Shown here piece by piece: positions 44,327-56,949 of a stretch of 64,000 bases of DNA (position 1 is the stretch's first letter; each line of letters starts with the position of its first letter). Position numbers and translations under genes: made by a program. A model generated the notes under the pieces. That model saw only the letters and a list, made by a program, of their open reading frames with translations, was not told the DNA's origin and ran no database searches. This stretch comes from Pyxidicoccus trucidator (GTDB taxonomy: Bacteria; Myxococcota; Myxococcia; Myxococcales; Myxococcaceae): contig NZ_JAAIXZ010000005.1 of assembly GCF_010894435.1 (NCBI RefSeq), positions 62,001-126,000 of the forward strand, read 5' to 3'.

Positions 44327-46066
44327 GTGCTGCTGGGTCTTCGGATTTCGAACGTGGCGGTGATCGAGGAGGTGGAGGTGGCGTTCGGAGCCGGCCTCAC
44401 CGTCCTCACGGGAGAGACAGGTGCGGGCAAGTCCATCCTCGTGGATGCACTGGGCCTGCTGCTGGGCGGGCGGGCCGACGCGGACGTCATCCGCGCCGGC
44501 TGTGAGGAGGCGTCCGTCGAGGGCGTCTTCGCACGCACCCCTGCCCTGGGTCAGCGGCTGGAGGACCTCGGCCTGCCGGACCTTGGAGAGGAGGTGTTGG
44601 TGCGCCGCGTGCTCGGCCGGACGGGCCGGGGCAAGGTGTACGTCAACGGCGGCCTGGTGACGGTGGGCGTCCTGGGCAAGCTCACGCGGGGCGCGGTGGA
44701 CATCGCCGGCCAGCATGAGCACGTCAGCCTCTTCGATTCGGGCCTGCACCGCGTCCTGCTGGACAGGTATGGCGCCCTGGACGAGGCGCTGGCGACGTAC
44801 TTCGGCGAGTACACCGCGCTGCGCGAGGTGGACGCGCGCATGGACGCGCTGGGAGGCGACGAGGCGAAGGTGCGCGAGCGCGCCGAGTTCCTCCGCTTCC
44901 AACTGGACGAGATTTCGCGCCTGGACCCCGAGGCCGGCGAGGACACGCGGCTGGACGCCGAGCGCAAGCGGCTGGGCAGCGCGGAGAAGCTCAAGCGCCA
45001 CGCGTCCGAGGCCGAGCTGCTCGTCTCCGGCGAGGAGCAGTCCGCCGTGGAGACGGTGGGCCGCGCGCTGGGGTTGGTGCACGACGCGGTGAAGACGGAC
45101 GCCACGCTGGCGCCGGTGGCGCAGGCGCTCAGCACGGCCCTGTCGGAGCTGGAGGAGGCGCAGCGCCTCCTCAACCGCTATGTGGAGGGGCTGGAGTCGG
45201 ACCCCTCGCGGCTGGCGGACGTGGAGGAGCGGCTGGACGCGCTCAAGCGGCTGTGCCGCAAGCACGGCACCCTCCTGGATGGCCTGCTGAAGAAGCGCGG
45301 CGAAATCGAGGCCGAGCTGGGCACGCTGGAGAACCGCAAGGAAATCCTCGAGGAGCTGGCCGCCGAGCGGCGCCGGGTGGAGGAGCGGGCGCGCAAGGCC
45401 GCGGCGGTGCTGTCGCGCCAGCGCATCTCGAGCGCGGTGGAGTTCTCCGCCCTGGTGCGCGAGGGCCTGGGGCACCTCGCCATGGGCAAGGCCGCCTTCG
45501 AGGTCCGGGTGACGCCGGGCGAGACGCTGCGGCCGGACGGCGCGGACGAGGTGGAGTTCTTCTTCAGCGCCAACCCTGGCGAGCCGGCGCGTCCGCTGGC
45601 CAAGGTGGCCTCCGGTGGTGAGGCGAGCCGCCTGCTGCTGGCCCTCAAGCGTGCGCTGGCCGACAGTGACGGCTGCGGCTCCTACATCCTCGACGAGGCC
45701 GATGCGGGCGTCAGCGGCGCCATCGCCGACGTCGTGGGGCGGATGATCAAGGAGGTGAGCAGCCACCGTCAGGTGCTCTGCATCACCCACCTGCCGCAGG
45801 TGGCGGCCTATGCGGACGCCCACCTGCTCATCCGCAAGAGCCTCAAGGGCGAGCGCACCGTCTCCGAGGTCGCCGTGCTGCAGGCGGGCACGGAGCGCAC
45901 GCGCGAGCTGGCGCGGATGATGTCCGGCGTGGAGGTGACGCGCGAGGCGCTCGGAGCCGCCGAGGCCCTGGTGCGCTCGGCCCACCGGGCGCTGGCGACG
46001 CCCCGGGCCCGCCGGGAGACCGGCCCGGAGGGCACCCCCAGGGGTCGTCTCCGACGCACTGCGTAG
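44327..46066 (+). CDS. recN: DNA repair protein RecN
   Basis: 579 residues. SMC-like ATPase for double-strand-break repair. Walker A is GETGAGKSILVDAL near the N-terminus, the Q-loop region IAGQHEHVSLFD follows, then two long coiled-coil arms (many Arg/Glu/Leu heptads, about 160-370). The C-terminal head has the signature KVASGGEASRLLLALKRAL, Walker B YILDEADAGVSG and the H-loop CITHLPQVAAYAD. GTG 44327 with GGAGG 7 nt upstream was chosen because RecN starts just before LRISNVAVIEEVEV. Confidence 0.95.
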   Translation: MLLGLRISNVAVIEEVEVAFGAGLTVLTGETGAGKSILVDALGLLLGGRADADVIRAGCEEASVEGVFARTPALGQRLEDLGLPDLGEEVLVRRVLGRTGRGKVYVNGGLVTVGVLGKLTRGAVDIAGQHEHVSLFDSGLHRVLLDRYGALDEALATYFGEYTALREVDARMDALGGDEAKVRERAEFLRFQLDEISRLDPEAGEDTRLDAERKRLGSAEKLKRHASEAELLVSGEEQSAVETVGRALGLVHDAVKTDATLAPVAQALSTALSELEEAQRLLNRYVEGLESDPSRLADVEERLDALKRLCRKHGTLLDGLLKKRGEIEAELGTLENRKEILEELAAERRRVEERARKAAAVLSRQRISSAVEFSALVREGLGHLAMGKAAFEVRVTPGETLRPDGADEVEFFFSANPGEPARPLAKVASGGEASRLLLALKRALADSDGCGSYILDEADAGVSGAIADVVGRMIKEVSSHRQVLCITHLPQVAAYADAHLLIRKSLKGERTVSEVAVLQAGTERTRELARMMSGVEVTREALGAAEALVRSAHRALATPRARRETGPEGTPRGRLRRTA

Positions 46067-46133
46067 AACCAAGTGAGGGGCAGGAGCATTCGCGTCCTTG
46101 CCCCATCCGCTTGCCTCACATAGCATCCCGGGT

Positions 46134-46931
46134 GTGTCCAGCACCGCAGGGCAGACCGCGGCCTCCCGCCTCAAAATTGTCTCCGCTGGCCTGACCGACG
46201 TCGGGCGTAAGCGCAATCACAATGAGGACAGCTTCCTTATTGATGACGAGCTGCAGCTCTATGTCGTGGCGGACGGAATGGGCGGTCACGCGGGTGGTGG
46301 AACCGCGTCGCGCATTGCCGTCGAGACCATCGACAAGGAGATGCGTCGGGCTCGGGAAGGGAAGGACAACCCCTTCCTCTCCGTGCCCAACCTGCAGGAC
46401 TCGCCCATCCCCGAGTCCCTCCGCACGGCGGTAGAGAAGGCCTGCCTGGCCATCTTCACCGCCGCGCAGGAGGACGCGCGCCTGTCCGGCATGGGCACCA
46501 CCGTCATCTCCCTGGTGGTCCGGGACGAGCACGCCTTCTTCGCCCACGTCGGCGACAGTCGCGCGTACCTCATCCGGGGCGACCTCATCCAGCAGATCTC
46601 CGAGGACCACTCGCTGGTCAACGAGCAGATCAAGGCCGGGATGATTACCCCCGAGGAGGCCAAGCACTCCCGCTACAAGAACATCATCACCCGCTCCGTC
46701 GGCTTCGAGGAGGAGGTGCAGGTGGACGTCATGGGGCTGGTGTCGGAGCCCGGCGACGTCTTCCTCCTCTGCTCGGACGGCCTGGCCAACATGCTCGAGG
46801 ACCGCGAAATCCACGAGGCGGTGGTCAGGTCGCGGACGCTCGACGAGGTGCCCAAGCACCTCATCGACCTGGCCAACGAGCGGGGCGGGGACGACAACAT
46901 CACCGTCATCGTGGTGCGCGTGGAAGCCTGA
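46134..46931 (+). CDS. PP2C-family serine/threonine phosphatase
   Basis: 265 residues. Metal-dependent protein phosphatase that reverses Ser/Thr phosphorylation, common in myxobacteria with many Hanks-type kinases. Motifs: RKRNHNEDSFL, VVADGMGGHAGGG, GMGTTVISLVV, FAHVGDSRAYLIRG, LCSDGLANML and GGDDNITVIVVRV. All metal-binding Asp residues are present. GTG 46134 was chosen because similarity begins shortly afterwards; the ribosome site is poor, and TTG 46098 is an alternative. No kinase gene is adjacent. A 223-bp gap with a promoter-like sequence separates it from the M23 gene. Confidence 0.92.
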   Translation: MSSTAGQTAASRLKIVSAGLTDVGRKRNHNEDSFLIDDELQLYVVADGMGGHAGGGTASRIAVETIDKEMRRAREGKDNPFLSVPNLQDSPIPESLRTAVEKACLAIFTAAQEDARLSGMGTTVISLVVRDEHAFFAHVGDSRAYLIRGDLIQQISEDHSLVNEQIKAGMITPEEAKHSRYKNIITRSVGFEEEVQVDVMGLVSEPGDVFLLCSDGLANMLEDREIHEAVVRSRTLDEVPKHLIDLANERGGDDNITVIVVRVEA

Positions 46932-46987
46932 GGACGCCGCACTGCGACGGGAAGTGGTCTCGGACCCTCCCCATGGGTCTGTTGTCC

Positions 46988-47016
46988 TTGATACTCTTTA
47001 AGTAAGAATGGTATCT
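46988..47016 (+). promoter_or_regulatory. Sigma-70-like promoter candidate for the M23 peptidase gene
   Basis: TTGATA (46988-46993) and GTATCT (47011-47016) are separated by 17 bases in an AT-rich stretch upstream of GTG 47155. A match of this kind stands out in the GC-rich surroundings. The leader would be about 130 nt. Confidence 0.35.
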
Positions 47017-47154
47017 GCCCCAACGTTTCCAGCGGCGGCGAAATGCCGCTGGCCGACGTCGGTGGGCTGGGGAGTGGCGGGGGAGATGTAGCGCGAGAGC
47101 GAGCGACTTAGCTTGTCGCGCCAGAAGTCCCACGCAAAGCAGGGGAGCGGTCCC

Positions 47155-48072
47155 GTGGCGAAAAAGTCCTTCACACTGATGGTGATCCCGGACCACGACG
47201 CTCCGGTGAAGCGGTACACCATCCAACGGTCCTTCCTCATGCAGGTGGGGATGGGGCTGATGTTGGTGGTGGGACTGTCCGCCGGGGCGAGCATCCACTA
47301 CTTCCAGGTGGCCGCCGACGCGTCGGAGAACCGCATCCTCCGCGAGGAGAACCTGACGCTCCGCTCGCAGCTCAAGTCGGTGCGCGAGCGCATCGAGCAC
47401 ATTGGCTCCACGCTGGACCGGGTGGAGCGATTCGACCAGAAGCTCCGCGCCATCACCCTGCTGTCGGACCCGCAGCGCAACCTGGCCATGGGCCCCACGG
47501 AGCCCGAGGCGGGCACCACGGCGCCCACCACCGACACCCAATTCACTCAGCTCACCACCACGGAGACGCCCAAGGCGCTCCTGGGGCGGCTGGACAGGCT
47601 GAGCGCCGAGGCCACCCGCCAGGAGCAGAGCCTCCAGGAGCTGCAGGCGTACTTCCAGGACCAGAAGTCGCTGCTGGCCTCCACGCCGTCCGTCTGGCCC
47701 GCGCGCGGCTGGGTGACGAGTGACTTCGGCTCGCGTCTGGACCCGTACACCGCCGACCGCGTCATGCACGCCGGCATCGACATCGCTGCGCCGCACGGGA
47801 AGGAAATCTACTCCCCGTCGGACGGCACGGTGGTCTTCGCGGGCCTCGAGGGCGGCTACGGCAACGTGCTCGTCATCGACCACGGCTACGGCATCAAGAC
47901 GCGCTACGGCCACTTGGCGAAGATGCTGGTGAAGGCCGGCGACCGGGTGAAGCGTGGAGCGCTCATCGCCGCGGTGGGCAACACCGGCCGCTCCACCGGA
48001 CCGCACCTCCACTATGAGGTCCGCGTCAACGGCATCCCGCAGAACCCGCGCAAGTTCATCCTCGAGGAGTAG
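47155..48072 (+). CDS. Membrane-anchored M23-family metallopeptidase
   Basis: 305 residues. A short cytoplasmic N-terminus is followed by one membrane helix (FLMQVGMGLMLVVGLSAGA, about 29-47), a coiled-coil stretch (about 55-110) and a Thr-rich linker. The C-terminal LytM domain shows VMHAGIDIAAPHG (zinc His and Asp), YGHLAKML and GPHLHYEVRVNG (HxH). Such proteins cut peptidoglycan cross-links or, like EnvC, regulate amidases. GTG 47155 with AGGGGAGCGG upstream was chosen; an earlier in-frame GTG would add only a low-complexity lead. Confidence 0.9.
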   Translation: MAKKSFTLMVIPDHDAPVKRYTIQRSFLMQVGMGLMLVVGLSAGASIHYFQVAADASENRILREENLTLRSQLKSVRERIEHIGSTLDRVERFDQKLRAITLLSDPQRNLAMGPTEPEAGTTAPTTDTQFTQLTTTETPKALLGRLDRLSAEATRQEQSLQELQAYFQDQKSLLASTPSVWPARGWVTSDFGSRLDPYTADRVMHAGIDIAAPHGKEIYSPSDGTVVFAGLEGGYGNVLVIDHGYGIKTRYGHLAKMLVKAGDRVKRGALIAAVGNTGRSTGPHLHYEVRVNGIPQNPRKFILEE

Positions 48073-48084
48073 CGAGGGCTTTCG

Positions 48085-48117
48085 CTCCGGCGCTTGAGCC
48101 TCGGGCTCGCGCCGGAG
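48085..48117. terminator. Two-tier hairpin between convergent M23 and degenerate GGDEF genes
   Basis: Outer stem CTCCGGCGC/GCGCCGGAG is perfect over 9 bp, with an inner GAGCC/GGCTC hairpin in the loop. It occupies the 53-bp convergent gap and can terminate both strands. Confidence 0.55.
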
Positions 48118-48125
48118 TGTGTCGC

Positions 48126-48830
48126 CTACAGCGTGCCGGGCCCGGGGACGAAGCCGTCCAGCCGCAGGCGCCGACGCTGCAGCCCGCTCGCGCGCCCGGT
48201 GCGCACCATGACGTGGGTGCGCTCCAGCTCGGCCCACACCAGCGGCCCCAGCACCTGCCAGTGCGAGGGCGCGTCCACCGTCAGCTCCAGCAGGCTCACC
48301 GTCCACGTCGGCACGTCCGCGTCGGGAGTGCCCTCGGGCAGCACACGGCGCACGTCGCGGGCCAGCCGCTCGCGTGTAGAGGCGTCCAGGTCCTCGCTCA
48401 CGGTGAGCTGAGAGGTGGGCACCAGCAGCGCGGCGAGGCAGTCCGGGTGCAGGCGGAGCACCTTCGCCCCCGGGTACTGCGCGGCCAGGGACTCGGCCGT
48501 GGCGCGCAGCACCGCGTCCCCGGTGGGGAAGCCGAAGCGGGCGTTGACGTGAATCATCCCCTGCACGTCGGCGATGACGGCGCCCACGCGCCACCCGTCA
48601 TGGTGGGCGTGCGTGGACAAGTCGTACTCCTCCTTGAGGAGGCTGCCCTGGGTGAGGGCGGGGACCTGGAGGGCCCCCGTCTTCGCGTCCGGGTGGCCCC
48701 GACGGGCCTGCTCGGCCTGGAGGAGCACCTCCACGGCGGCCTGCACGGGCGCCTCCCGGTGGCGCTGCAGCACCCACGGGTGGAGGGCGATGAGGGCGGT
48801 GGCGGTGGCGTCGTCGAGCGGGTAGGGCAT
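48126..48830 (-). CDS. Degenerate GGDEF-like domain protein
   Basis: 234 residues. The central part follows the GGDEF pattern, with VIADVQGMIHVNARFGFPTGDAVLRATAESLAAQ-type sequence standing where the usual D-x-D-x-F-K...N...GH..GD..L is found. At the active-site position the sequence is LHPDCLAALLVP instead of GGDEF, and no RxxD I-site is present. It is therefore probably not a diguanylate cyclase and may be a structural or GTP-sensing relic. The N-terminal 75 residues include DLSTHAHHDGWRVG and are unfamiliar. ATG 48830 follows AAGGGGAAAG. It is not in an operon with another signalling gene. Confidence 0.65.
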   Translation of the reverse strand: MPYPLDDATATALIALHPWVLQRHREAPVQAAVEVLLQAEQARRGHPDAKTGALQVPALTQGSLLKEEYDLSTHAHHDGWRVGAVIADVQGMIHVNARFGFPTGDAVLRATAESLAAQYPGAKVLRLHPDCLAALLVPTSQLTVSEDLDASTRERLARDVRRVLPEGTPDADVPTWTVSLLELTVDAPSHWQVLGPLVWAELERTHVMVRTGRASGLQRRRLRLDGFVPGPGTL

Positions 48831-48873
48831 CTTTCCCCTTGTGTAGCGCGTCGCGGGGCCCGGCGCAGGCGCT

Positions 48874-50196
48874 TCACTTCATGCGGTGGGCCGTCACCGT
48901 CACCTCGTCCCGGTCATGGTAGAGCTGCCGGACGACGAGGCCCTCCCAGCCTCCCTCCTTCGTCAGTGTCTGGCGCACGCGCAGCAGCATCGGGTTCTTG
49001 TCCTTCATCGGCAGCTTGATGTTGGCCACCAGCTGCCGGGCCCAGCCCTTGCGGCCCCACTTCGCCAGCAGCTGCGCCACCTCCAGCGGGCGCCACGCCA
49101 TGTCGCAGAAGAGCCAGTCCACCGGCTCCTCGGGTGCGTAGGCGAAGGCGCTCTCCTGCACGTGCGTCACGCGGCGGTTGGCGGCCAGCTCGGGCATGAG
49201 CTTCGCCGGGTCCACCGCCACCACCCTCGCCCCACGCGCCACCAGCCGCTGCGTCCACCCGCCCGGCGCCGCGCCCAGGTCCACGCAGACGTCTCCGCGC
49301 CCGGGCTCGAAGGCCAGCCCGTCCAGCGCCTCCTCCAGCTTCATGGCCGCGCGCGAGGGAGACTCGCCCGCGCGCTTCATGCGCCGCCGCCCGCCCGCCG
49401 CCAGCGACAGCGCCTCGCTCGCCGGCACCGTGCCCACCACCGTCACCCCGTCCGGTGCCACGCACAGCCCCACCAGCACGGCCCCCGCCTCGCGCGCCCG
49501 CTGCGCGTCGTCCACCAGCCGCTCCGAGGGGAGTCGCGCGCGCACGGCCGCCTCCAGCGCCTCCGCGGGCGCCGTCAGCGTGTTGCCGCGCGGCGTGTCC
49601 GGGGTGAAGGCCTGCACCACCCAGGGCGCCCGGCCGGCGAGGGCCCGGACAGTCCTGGCCGCGGCCTCGGCGATGTCGTCAGGCGTGCTCGCCGTCAGGG
49701 AGACGGCCACCCGGTAGCCCGCCCGGGCGAAGGCGGGAGCCAGGCCGCCAACGGCCTCGCTCTCCACCAGCGCTTCGCCCAGCAGGCGGGGATGGGCGCC
49801 CGCCCACTCCAGCTCCTCGTAGAGGTGGGGCTCGAAGCCCGCACGGCAGGTCCACAGCCAGTGCCCCGGCCGGGCGGCCAGCGTCTGTGCGGGGATGGGT
49901 GGGACGCGGGCCCGGGGTGGGACCCGGGGAGCAGGCGGCGCGGCGTGTGCAGGCGGGCCACCCGACACGGCGGTGCTCTGGGGGCCTCGGGAAGACGGGC
50001 CCTGGGGGCCTCGGGAAGACGGGCCCTGGGGGCCTCGGGAAGACGGGCCCTGGGGGGACCGGGAGGCGGTGCCCTGGGTGCCCCGGGGGGCAGGTCCCTG
50101 ACGTCCCCTGGGCGGAGCGGAGCGGCCGGGCCGGCGGGAGGGTTGCTTCGCGGAGGGGCGGCCCGCTCCGCGGCGTTGATTTCGTGTGGGGGACAT
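48874..50196 (-). CDS. rlmM: RlmM-like 23S rRNA 2'-O-ribose methyltransferase with repeat-rich N-terminus
   Basis: 440 residues, longer than E. coli RlmM (about 366). The N-terminal 100 residues are low-complexity Arg/Gly/Pro/Ser sequence built on GPSSRGPQ repeats. A THUMP-like domain follows (WTCRAGFEPHLYEELEWAG), then a Rossmann methyltransferase domain: CVDLGAAPGGWTQRL, VVAVDPAKLMPELA, WLFCDMAWRPLEV and NIKLPMKDKNPMLL, giving the K-D-K-type active site of FtsJ-related 2'-O-methyltransferases. ATG 50196 was chosen because it includes the basic tail; it diverges from secA. The basic repeats may help bind rRNA. Confidence 0.8.
   Translation of the reverse strand: MSPTRNQRRGAGRPSAKQPSRRPGRSAPPRGRQGPAPRGTQGTASRSPQGPSSRGPQGPSSRGPQGPSSRGPQSTAVSGGPPAHAAPPAPRVPPRARVPPIPAQTLAARPGHWLWTCRAGFEPHLYEELEWAGAHPRLLGEALVESEAVGGLAPAFARAGYRVAVSLTASTPDDIAEAAARTVRALAGRAPWVVQAFTPDTPRGNTLTAPAEALEAAVRARLPSERLVDDAQRAREAGAVLVGLCVAPDGVTVVGTVPASEALSLAAGGRRRMKRAGESPSRAAMKLEEALDGLAFEPGRGDVCVDLGAAPGGWTQRLVARGARVVAVDPAKLMPELAANRRVTHVQESAFAYAPEEPVDWLFCDMAWRPLEVAQLLAKWGRKGWARQLVANIKLPMKDKNPMLLRVRQTLTKEGGWEGLVVRQLYHDRDEVTVTAHRMK
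49981..50052. repeat. Three perfect 24-bp tandem repeats inside the RlmM-like gene
   Basis: Units at 49981-50004, 50005-50028 and 50029-50052 are identical and encode the GPSSRGPQ repeat of the basic N-terminal tail. Being a multiple of three, the array can expand or contract without frameshift. Confidence 0.9.
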
Positions 50197-50366
50197 TGCG
50201 TGTGCTCGGTTCCGCTTTACTGTGAGCCGCTGCGTGTACGGCGACCGGCCAAGTGGAAGTTTCGGGGGTCGCTCGTGGTTTTCAACCGGTTCTCCCTTAC
50301 ACCTCCTGGGATTTCCCTTCACTCGCCGCCGTCCTTCGAGGATTCTCCGGCGAGAGAGTCGACCGA

Positions 50367-53198
<2,832 letters not shown>

Positions 53199-53580
53199 GC
53201 GCTCGCTTCCCTACACGGCCAGCAGGCAGGACGCCGGCGCGGCGCCACTCCCTCCGAGGGGGCGGCGGTCGCGCCGGTGGTCCTTTCGGGGCAGGGCAGG
53301 GGCCTGGACGTCAGCCGGGCGGGCACGGCCCGTCCGTGCCTGGACGGGGGGCGCCGTGAAGCTTGCGCCGCCCGGAAGGGTTCTGTTAAGGACCCCCCGC
53401 CCCTGGGTATGGGGTCGGGGGTATTACACCCCTGGTAGCAGGCAGCACCCACTACACACACGCTCGTGCCGGTCGCCGGTGCTTCCGTGAGTGGGGGGCC
53501 CTCTTCGGAGGGGACTCCCTCCCGGTTGTCACGACTGGAGCTTGGCGAGCGTGGCGGAAACCAACCGGAGAGAGACTCAC
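53199..53580. other. 382-bp gap: rpsB promoter and probable structured leader
   Basis: No convincing gene was seen. TTGCGC near 53364 with TTAAGG 17 bases later is a possible promoter, giving a leader of about 185 nt. A hairpin GGGGT/ACCCC (53418-53422 with 53428-53432) and other GC-rich stems lie in that leader. Ribosomal protein S2 often regulates its own mRNA in bacteria, and this leader could serve that. The ribosome site GGAGAGAGA lies 6 nt before ATG 53581. Confidence 0.4.
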
Positions 53581-54576
<996 letters not shown>

Positions 54577-54603
54577 CCGCCCCCTCCCTCACGTCGGTTT
54601 CAA

Positions 54604-54637
54604 GGCGGCCGGGTGGCGCAGCTGCGACCCGGCCGCC
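54604..54637 (+). terminator. Strong hairpin between rpsB and tsf
   Basis: Perfect 11-bp stem GGCGGCCGGGT/ACCCGGCCGCC, 12-nt loop, followed by CCTGTTTCC. It should reduce read-through from rpsB into tsf, giving a higher yield of S2 mRNA or a separate tsf promoter. Confidence 0.55.
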
Positions 54638-54730
54638 CCTGTTTCCTGTGTACCGCAGTACCCCTTTTTCAAACCCCGATGCTCCGCCCGGCGCGCCGCG
54701 CCCTCGTAGTGGTGGAGGCTGGAGACGAAC

Positions 54731-55384
54731 ATGGCTGAGGTCAGCGCCCAGATGGTGAAGGAGCTCCGCGAGAAGACCGGCGCGGGCATGATGGACTGCA
54801 AGAAGGCGCTCGCCGAGAGCGCCGGGGACTTCACGAAGGCCGAGGAGTGGCTGCGCAAGAAGGGCATCTCCCGCGCCGCCTCCAAGGGTGACCGCGTCGC
54901 GGCCGAGGGCATCATCGGCACCTACGTCCACGGTGGCCGCATCGGCGTCATCGTCGAGGTCAACTGCGAGACGGACTTCGTCGCCCGCAACCCGGACTTC
55001 CAGGACCTGGTGAAGGACGTGGCCATGCAGGTCGCCGCGACCAACCCCAAGTACGTCCGCCGCGAGGAGGTTCCTACCGAGAACCTCGACAAGGAGCGCG
55101 AAATCGAGCGCGAGCTGCTCAAGCAGCAGGGCAAGCCCGAGGCGATGCTGGACAAGATCCTCGTCGGGAAGATGGAGAAGTTCTACGAGCGCGTGTGCCT
55201 CGTGGACATGCCCTGGGTGAAGGACGACAAGAAGAAGGTCGGGGAGATGGTCACCGAGCGCGCCGCGAAGATTGGCGAGAAGGTCGCCATCCGCCGCTTC
55301 ACCCGCTTCGAGGTGGGTGAGGGCATCGAGAAGAAGAAGGACGACCTCGCCGCCGAGGTCGCCAAGACGCTGGGCCAGGCGTAG
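54731..55384 (+). CDS. tsf: Elongation factor Ts
   Basis: 217 residues, shorter than E. coli EF-Ts (283) but like the compact form of Thermus. It recycles EF-Tu by releasing GDP. The UBA-like start VSAQMVKELREKTGAGMMDCKKALAE and the TDFV motif (VNCETDFVARNPDF) are intact. RFTRFEVGEGIEKKKDD and DLAAEVAKTLGQA close the C-terminus. ATG 54731 gives the expected start. It is preceded by a terminator-like hairpin and followed by another, so it may form its own transcript within the rpsB-tsf-pyrH-frr cluster. Confidence 0.97.
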   Translation: MAEVSAQMVKELREKTGAGMMDCKKALAESAGDFTKAEEWLRKKGISRAASKGDRVAAEGIIGTYVHGGRIGVIVEVNCETDFVARNPDFQDLVKDVAMQVAATNPKYVRREEVPTENLDKEREIERELLKQQGKPEAMLDKILVGKMEKFYERVCLVDMPWVKDDKKKVGEMVTERAAKIGEKVAIRRFTRFEVGEGIEKKKDDLAAEVAKTLGQA

Positions 55385-55433
55385 TCCTCCCCCGCGCCCC
55401 CTTCCGGGGCGCCAGGGTGGAACGCCGGTAGAC

Positions 55434-55483
55434 AGGGCCGCGCGCACGGGACTCCCCCAGGGGGAACCGGGCGGCGCGGCCCT
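55434..55483 (+). terminator. Terminator-like hairpin after tsf
   Basis: Outer arms AGGGCCGCGC/GCGCGGCCCT are perfect over 10 bp and enclose a CCCCC/GGGGG core; the following CGTCTTT gives a short T-rich tail. A smaller GCGCCCC/GGGGCGC hairpin lies at 55394-55412. Together they probably end the tsf transcript before pyrH. Confidence 0.55.
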
Positions 55484-55593
55484 CGTCTTTGCGGGCGGCC
55501 CCCCGCCCGTGCGACCGACAGCGGACGATAGAAGCCCTCCAGGCCGACACTGGCGTTGATCGGGCGCGGGACGGGGGATAGAAGCGGTCGCGC

Positions 55594-56346
55594 ATGTCCT
55601 CCGACACGAAGAGCCCTCTCCGTTACAAGCGCATCCTCCTCAAGCTCTCGGGCGAGGCCCTGATGGGCGAAGGGAAGTACGGCATCCACCCGCCCACCCT
55701 GCTCGCCATCGCCGAGGAGGTCATCGAGGTGTCGAAGGCCGGCGTGGAGGTGGCCCTCGTCATTGGCGGCGGCAACATCTTCCGCGGCGTGGCGGGCGCC
55801 ACCGAGGGCATGGACCGCGCCAGCGCGGACTACATGGGCATGCTGGCCACCTGCATCAACTCCATGGCGATGCAGGACGCGCTGGAGAAGAAGGGCGTGC
55901 ACACGCGGGTGCTGTCCGCCATCAAGATGGAGCAGATCGCCGAGCCCTACATCCGCCGCCGCGCGGTGCGTCATCTGGAGAAGGGCCGCATCGTCATCTT
56001 CGCCGCGGGCACCGGCAACCCGTACTTCACCACGGACACCGCCGCCTCCCTGCGCGCCATGGAGATCAACGCGCAGGTCATCCTGAAGGCGACGAAGGTG
56101 GACGGCATCTACAACGCGGACCCGAAGAAGGAGCCCACCGCGCGCCGCTACAAGACGCTGACGTACATGGACGTGCTGCGGCAGAACCTCAACGTGATGG
56201 ACTCCACGGCCATCTCGCTGTGCATGGACAACAAGCTGCCCCTCATCGTCTTCGACCTGACCGTGCCTGGGAACATCCGCCGCGCGGTGCTCGGCACTGA
56301 GGACATTGGTACGCTGGTGGGTGGGACGGAAACGGCCTGGGCCTAG
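55594..56346 (+). CDS. pyrH: UMP kinase
   Basis: 250 residues. Bacterial UMP kinase of the amino-acid-kinase fold, making UDP for RNA and cell-wall precursors. Motifs: [52 protein letters not shown], and [20 protein letters not shown], all typical. The C-terminus [16 protein letters not shown] is also conserved. ATG 55594 matches the usual start. The frr gene follows 45 bp later, and the two are commonly co-transcribed. Confidence 0.97.
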   Translation: MSSDTKSPLRYKRILLKLSGEALMGEGKYGIHPPTLLAIAEEVIEVSKAGVEVALVIGGGNIFRGVAGATEGMDRASADYMGMLATCINSMAMQDALEKKGVHTRVLSAIKMEQIAEPYIRRRAVRHLEKGRIVIFAAGTGNPYFTTDTAASLRAMEINAQVILKATKVDGIYNADPKKEPTARRYKTLTYMDVLRQNLNVMDSTAISLCMDNKLPLIVFDLTVPGNIRRAVLGTEDIGTLVGGTETAWA

Positions 56347-56391
56347 CGCCCGGAGCCCCCGCCGCCGGAAATCACTCAAGGAGAGACCGCA

Positions 56392-56949
56392 ATGAGTGGA
56401 GACGTCGTCGCCGAACTGAAGACCCGCATCGACAAGTCGCTCGAGGACTTGAAGAGGGAGCTGACGAAGGTCCGCACCGGGCGGGCCAGCATCTCCATCC
56501 TGGATGGCATCCGGGTGGACTACTACGGCACCCCCACGCCGCTGTCCGGCGTGGCCAGCGTCAACGCCCCGGAGCCCCGGCTCATCACCATCAAGCCGTG
56601 GGAGAAGACCGTCCTCAAGGAGATCGAGAAGGCGCTCCGCGAGGCGAACCTGGGCATCAACCCGATGAACGACGGGGAGATGATCCGCCTGCCCTTCCCG
56701 CCGCTCACCGAGGAGCGCCGCAAGGACATCGCCAAGCAGGTGAAGACGAAGGGTGAGGACCACAAGGTCGCCATCCGCAACGTCCGCCGCGACGCCAACG
56801 AGGCGCTCAAGGTCCAGCTCAAGGACAAGAAGATCACCGAGGACGACCACAAGCGCATCACCGAGGTCGTCCAGAAGCAGACCGACGCGGGCATTGCCCA
56901 GGTGGATGACATCGTGAAGAAGAAGGAGAAGGAGGTCATGGAGGTTTGA
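56392..56949 (+). CDS. frr: Ribosome recycling factor
   Basis: 185 residues, the normal length of RRF, which splits the post-termination ribosome with EF-G. Typical segments: KVRTGRASISILDGIRVDYYGTPTPLSGVASV, IKPWEKTVLKEIEKAL, NDGEMIRLPFPPLTEERRKD, and the C-terminal DDHKRITEVVQKQTDAGI helix. The ATG has AAGGAGAGA upstream. Its stop overlaps the ATG of a degenerate GGDEF protein (TGATG), an uncommon neighbour. Confidence 0.97.
   Translation: MSGDVVAELKTRIDKSLEDLKRELTKVRTGRASISILDGIRVDYYGTPTPLSGVASVNAPEPRLITIKPWEKTVLKEIEKALREANLGINPMNDGEMIRLPFPPLTEERRKDIAKQVKTKGEDHKVAIRNVRRDANEALKVQLKDKKITEDDHKRITEVVQKQTDAGIAQVDDIVKKKEKEVMEV

Noticed and set aside
49981..50052. Short tandem repeats as a possible CRISPR array
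   Set aside because: The units are directly adjacent without spacers and encode a regular octapeptide.
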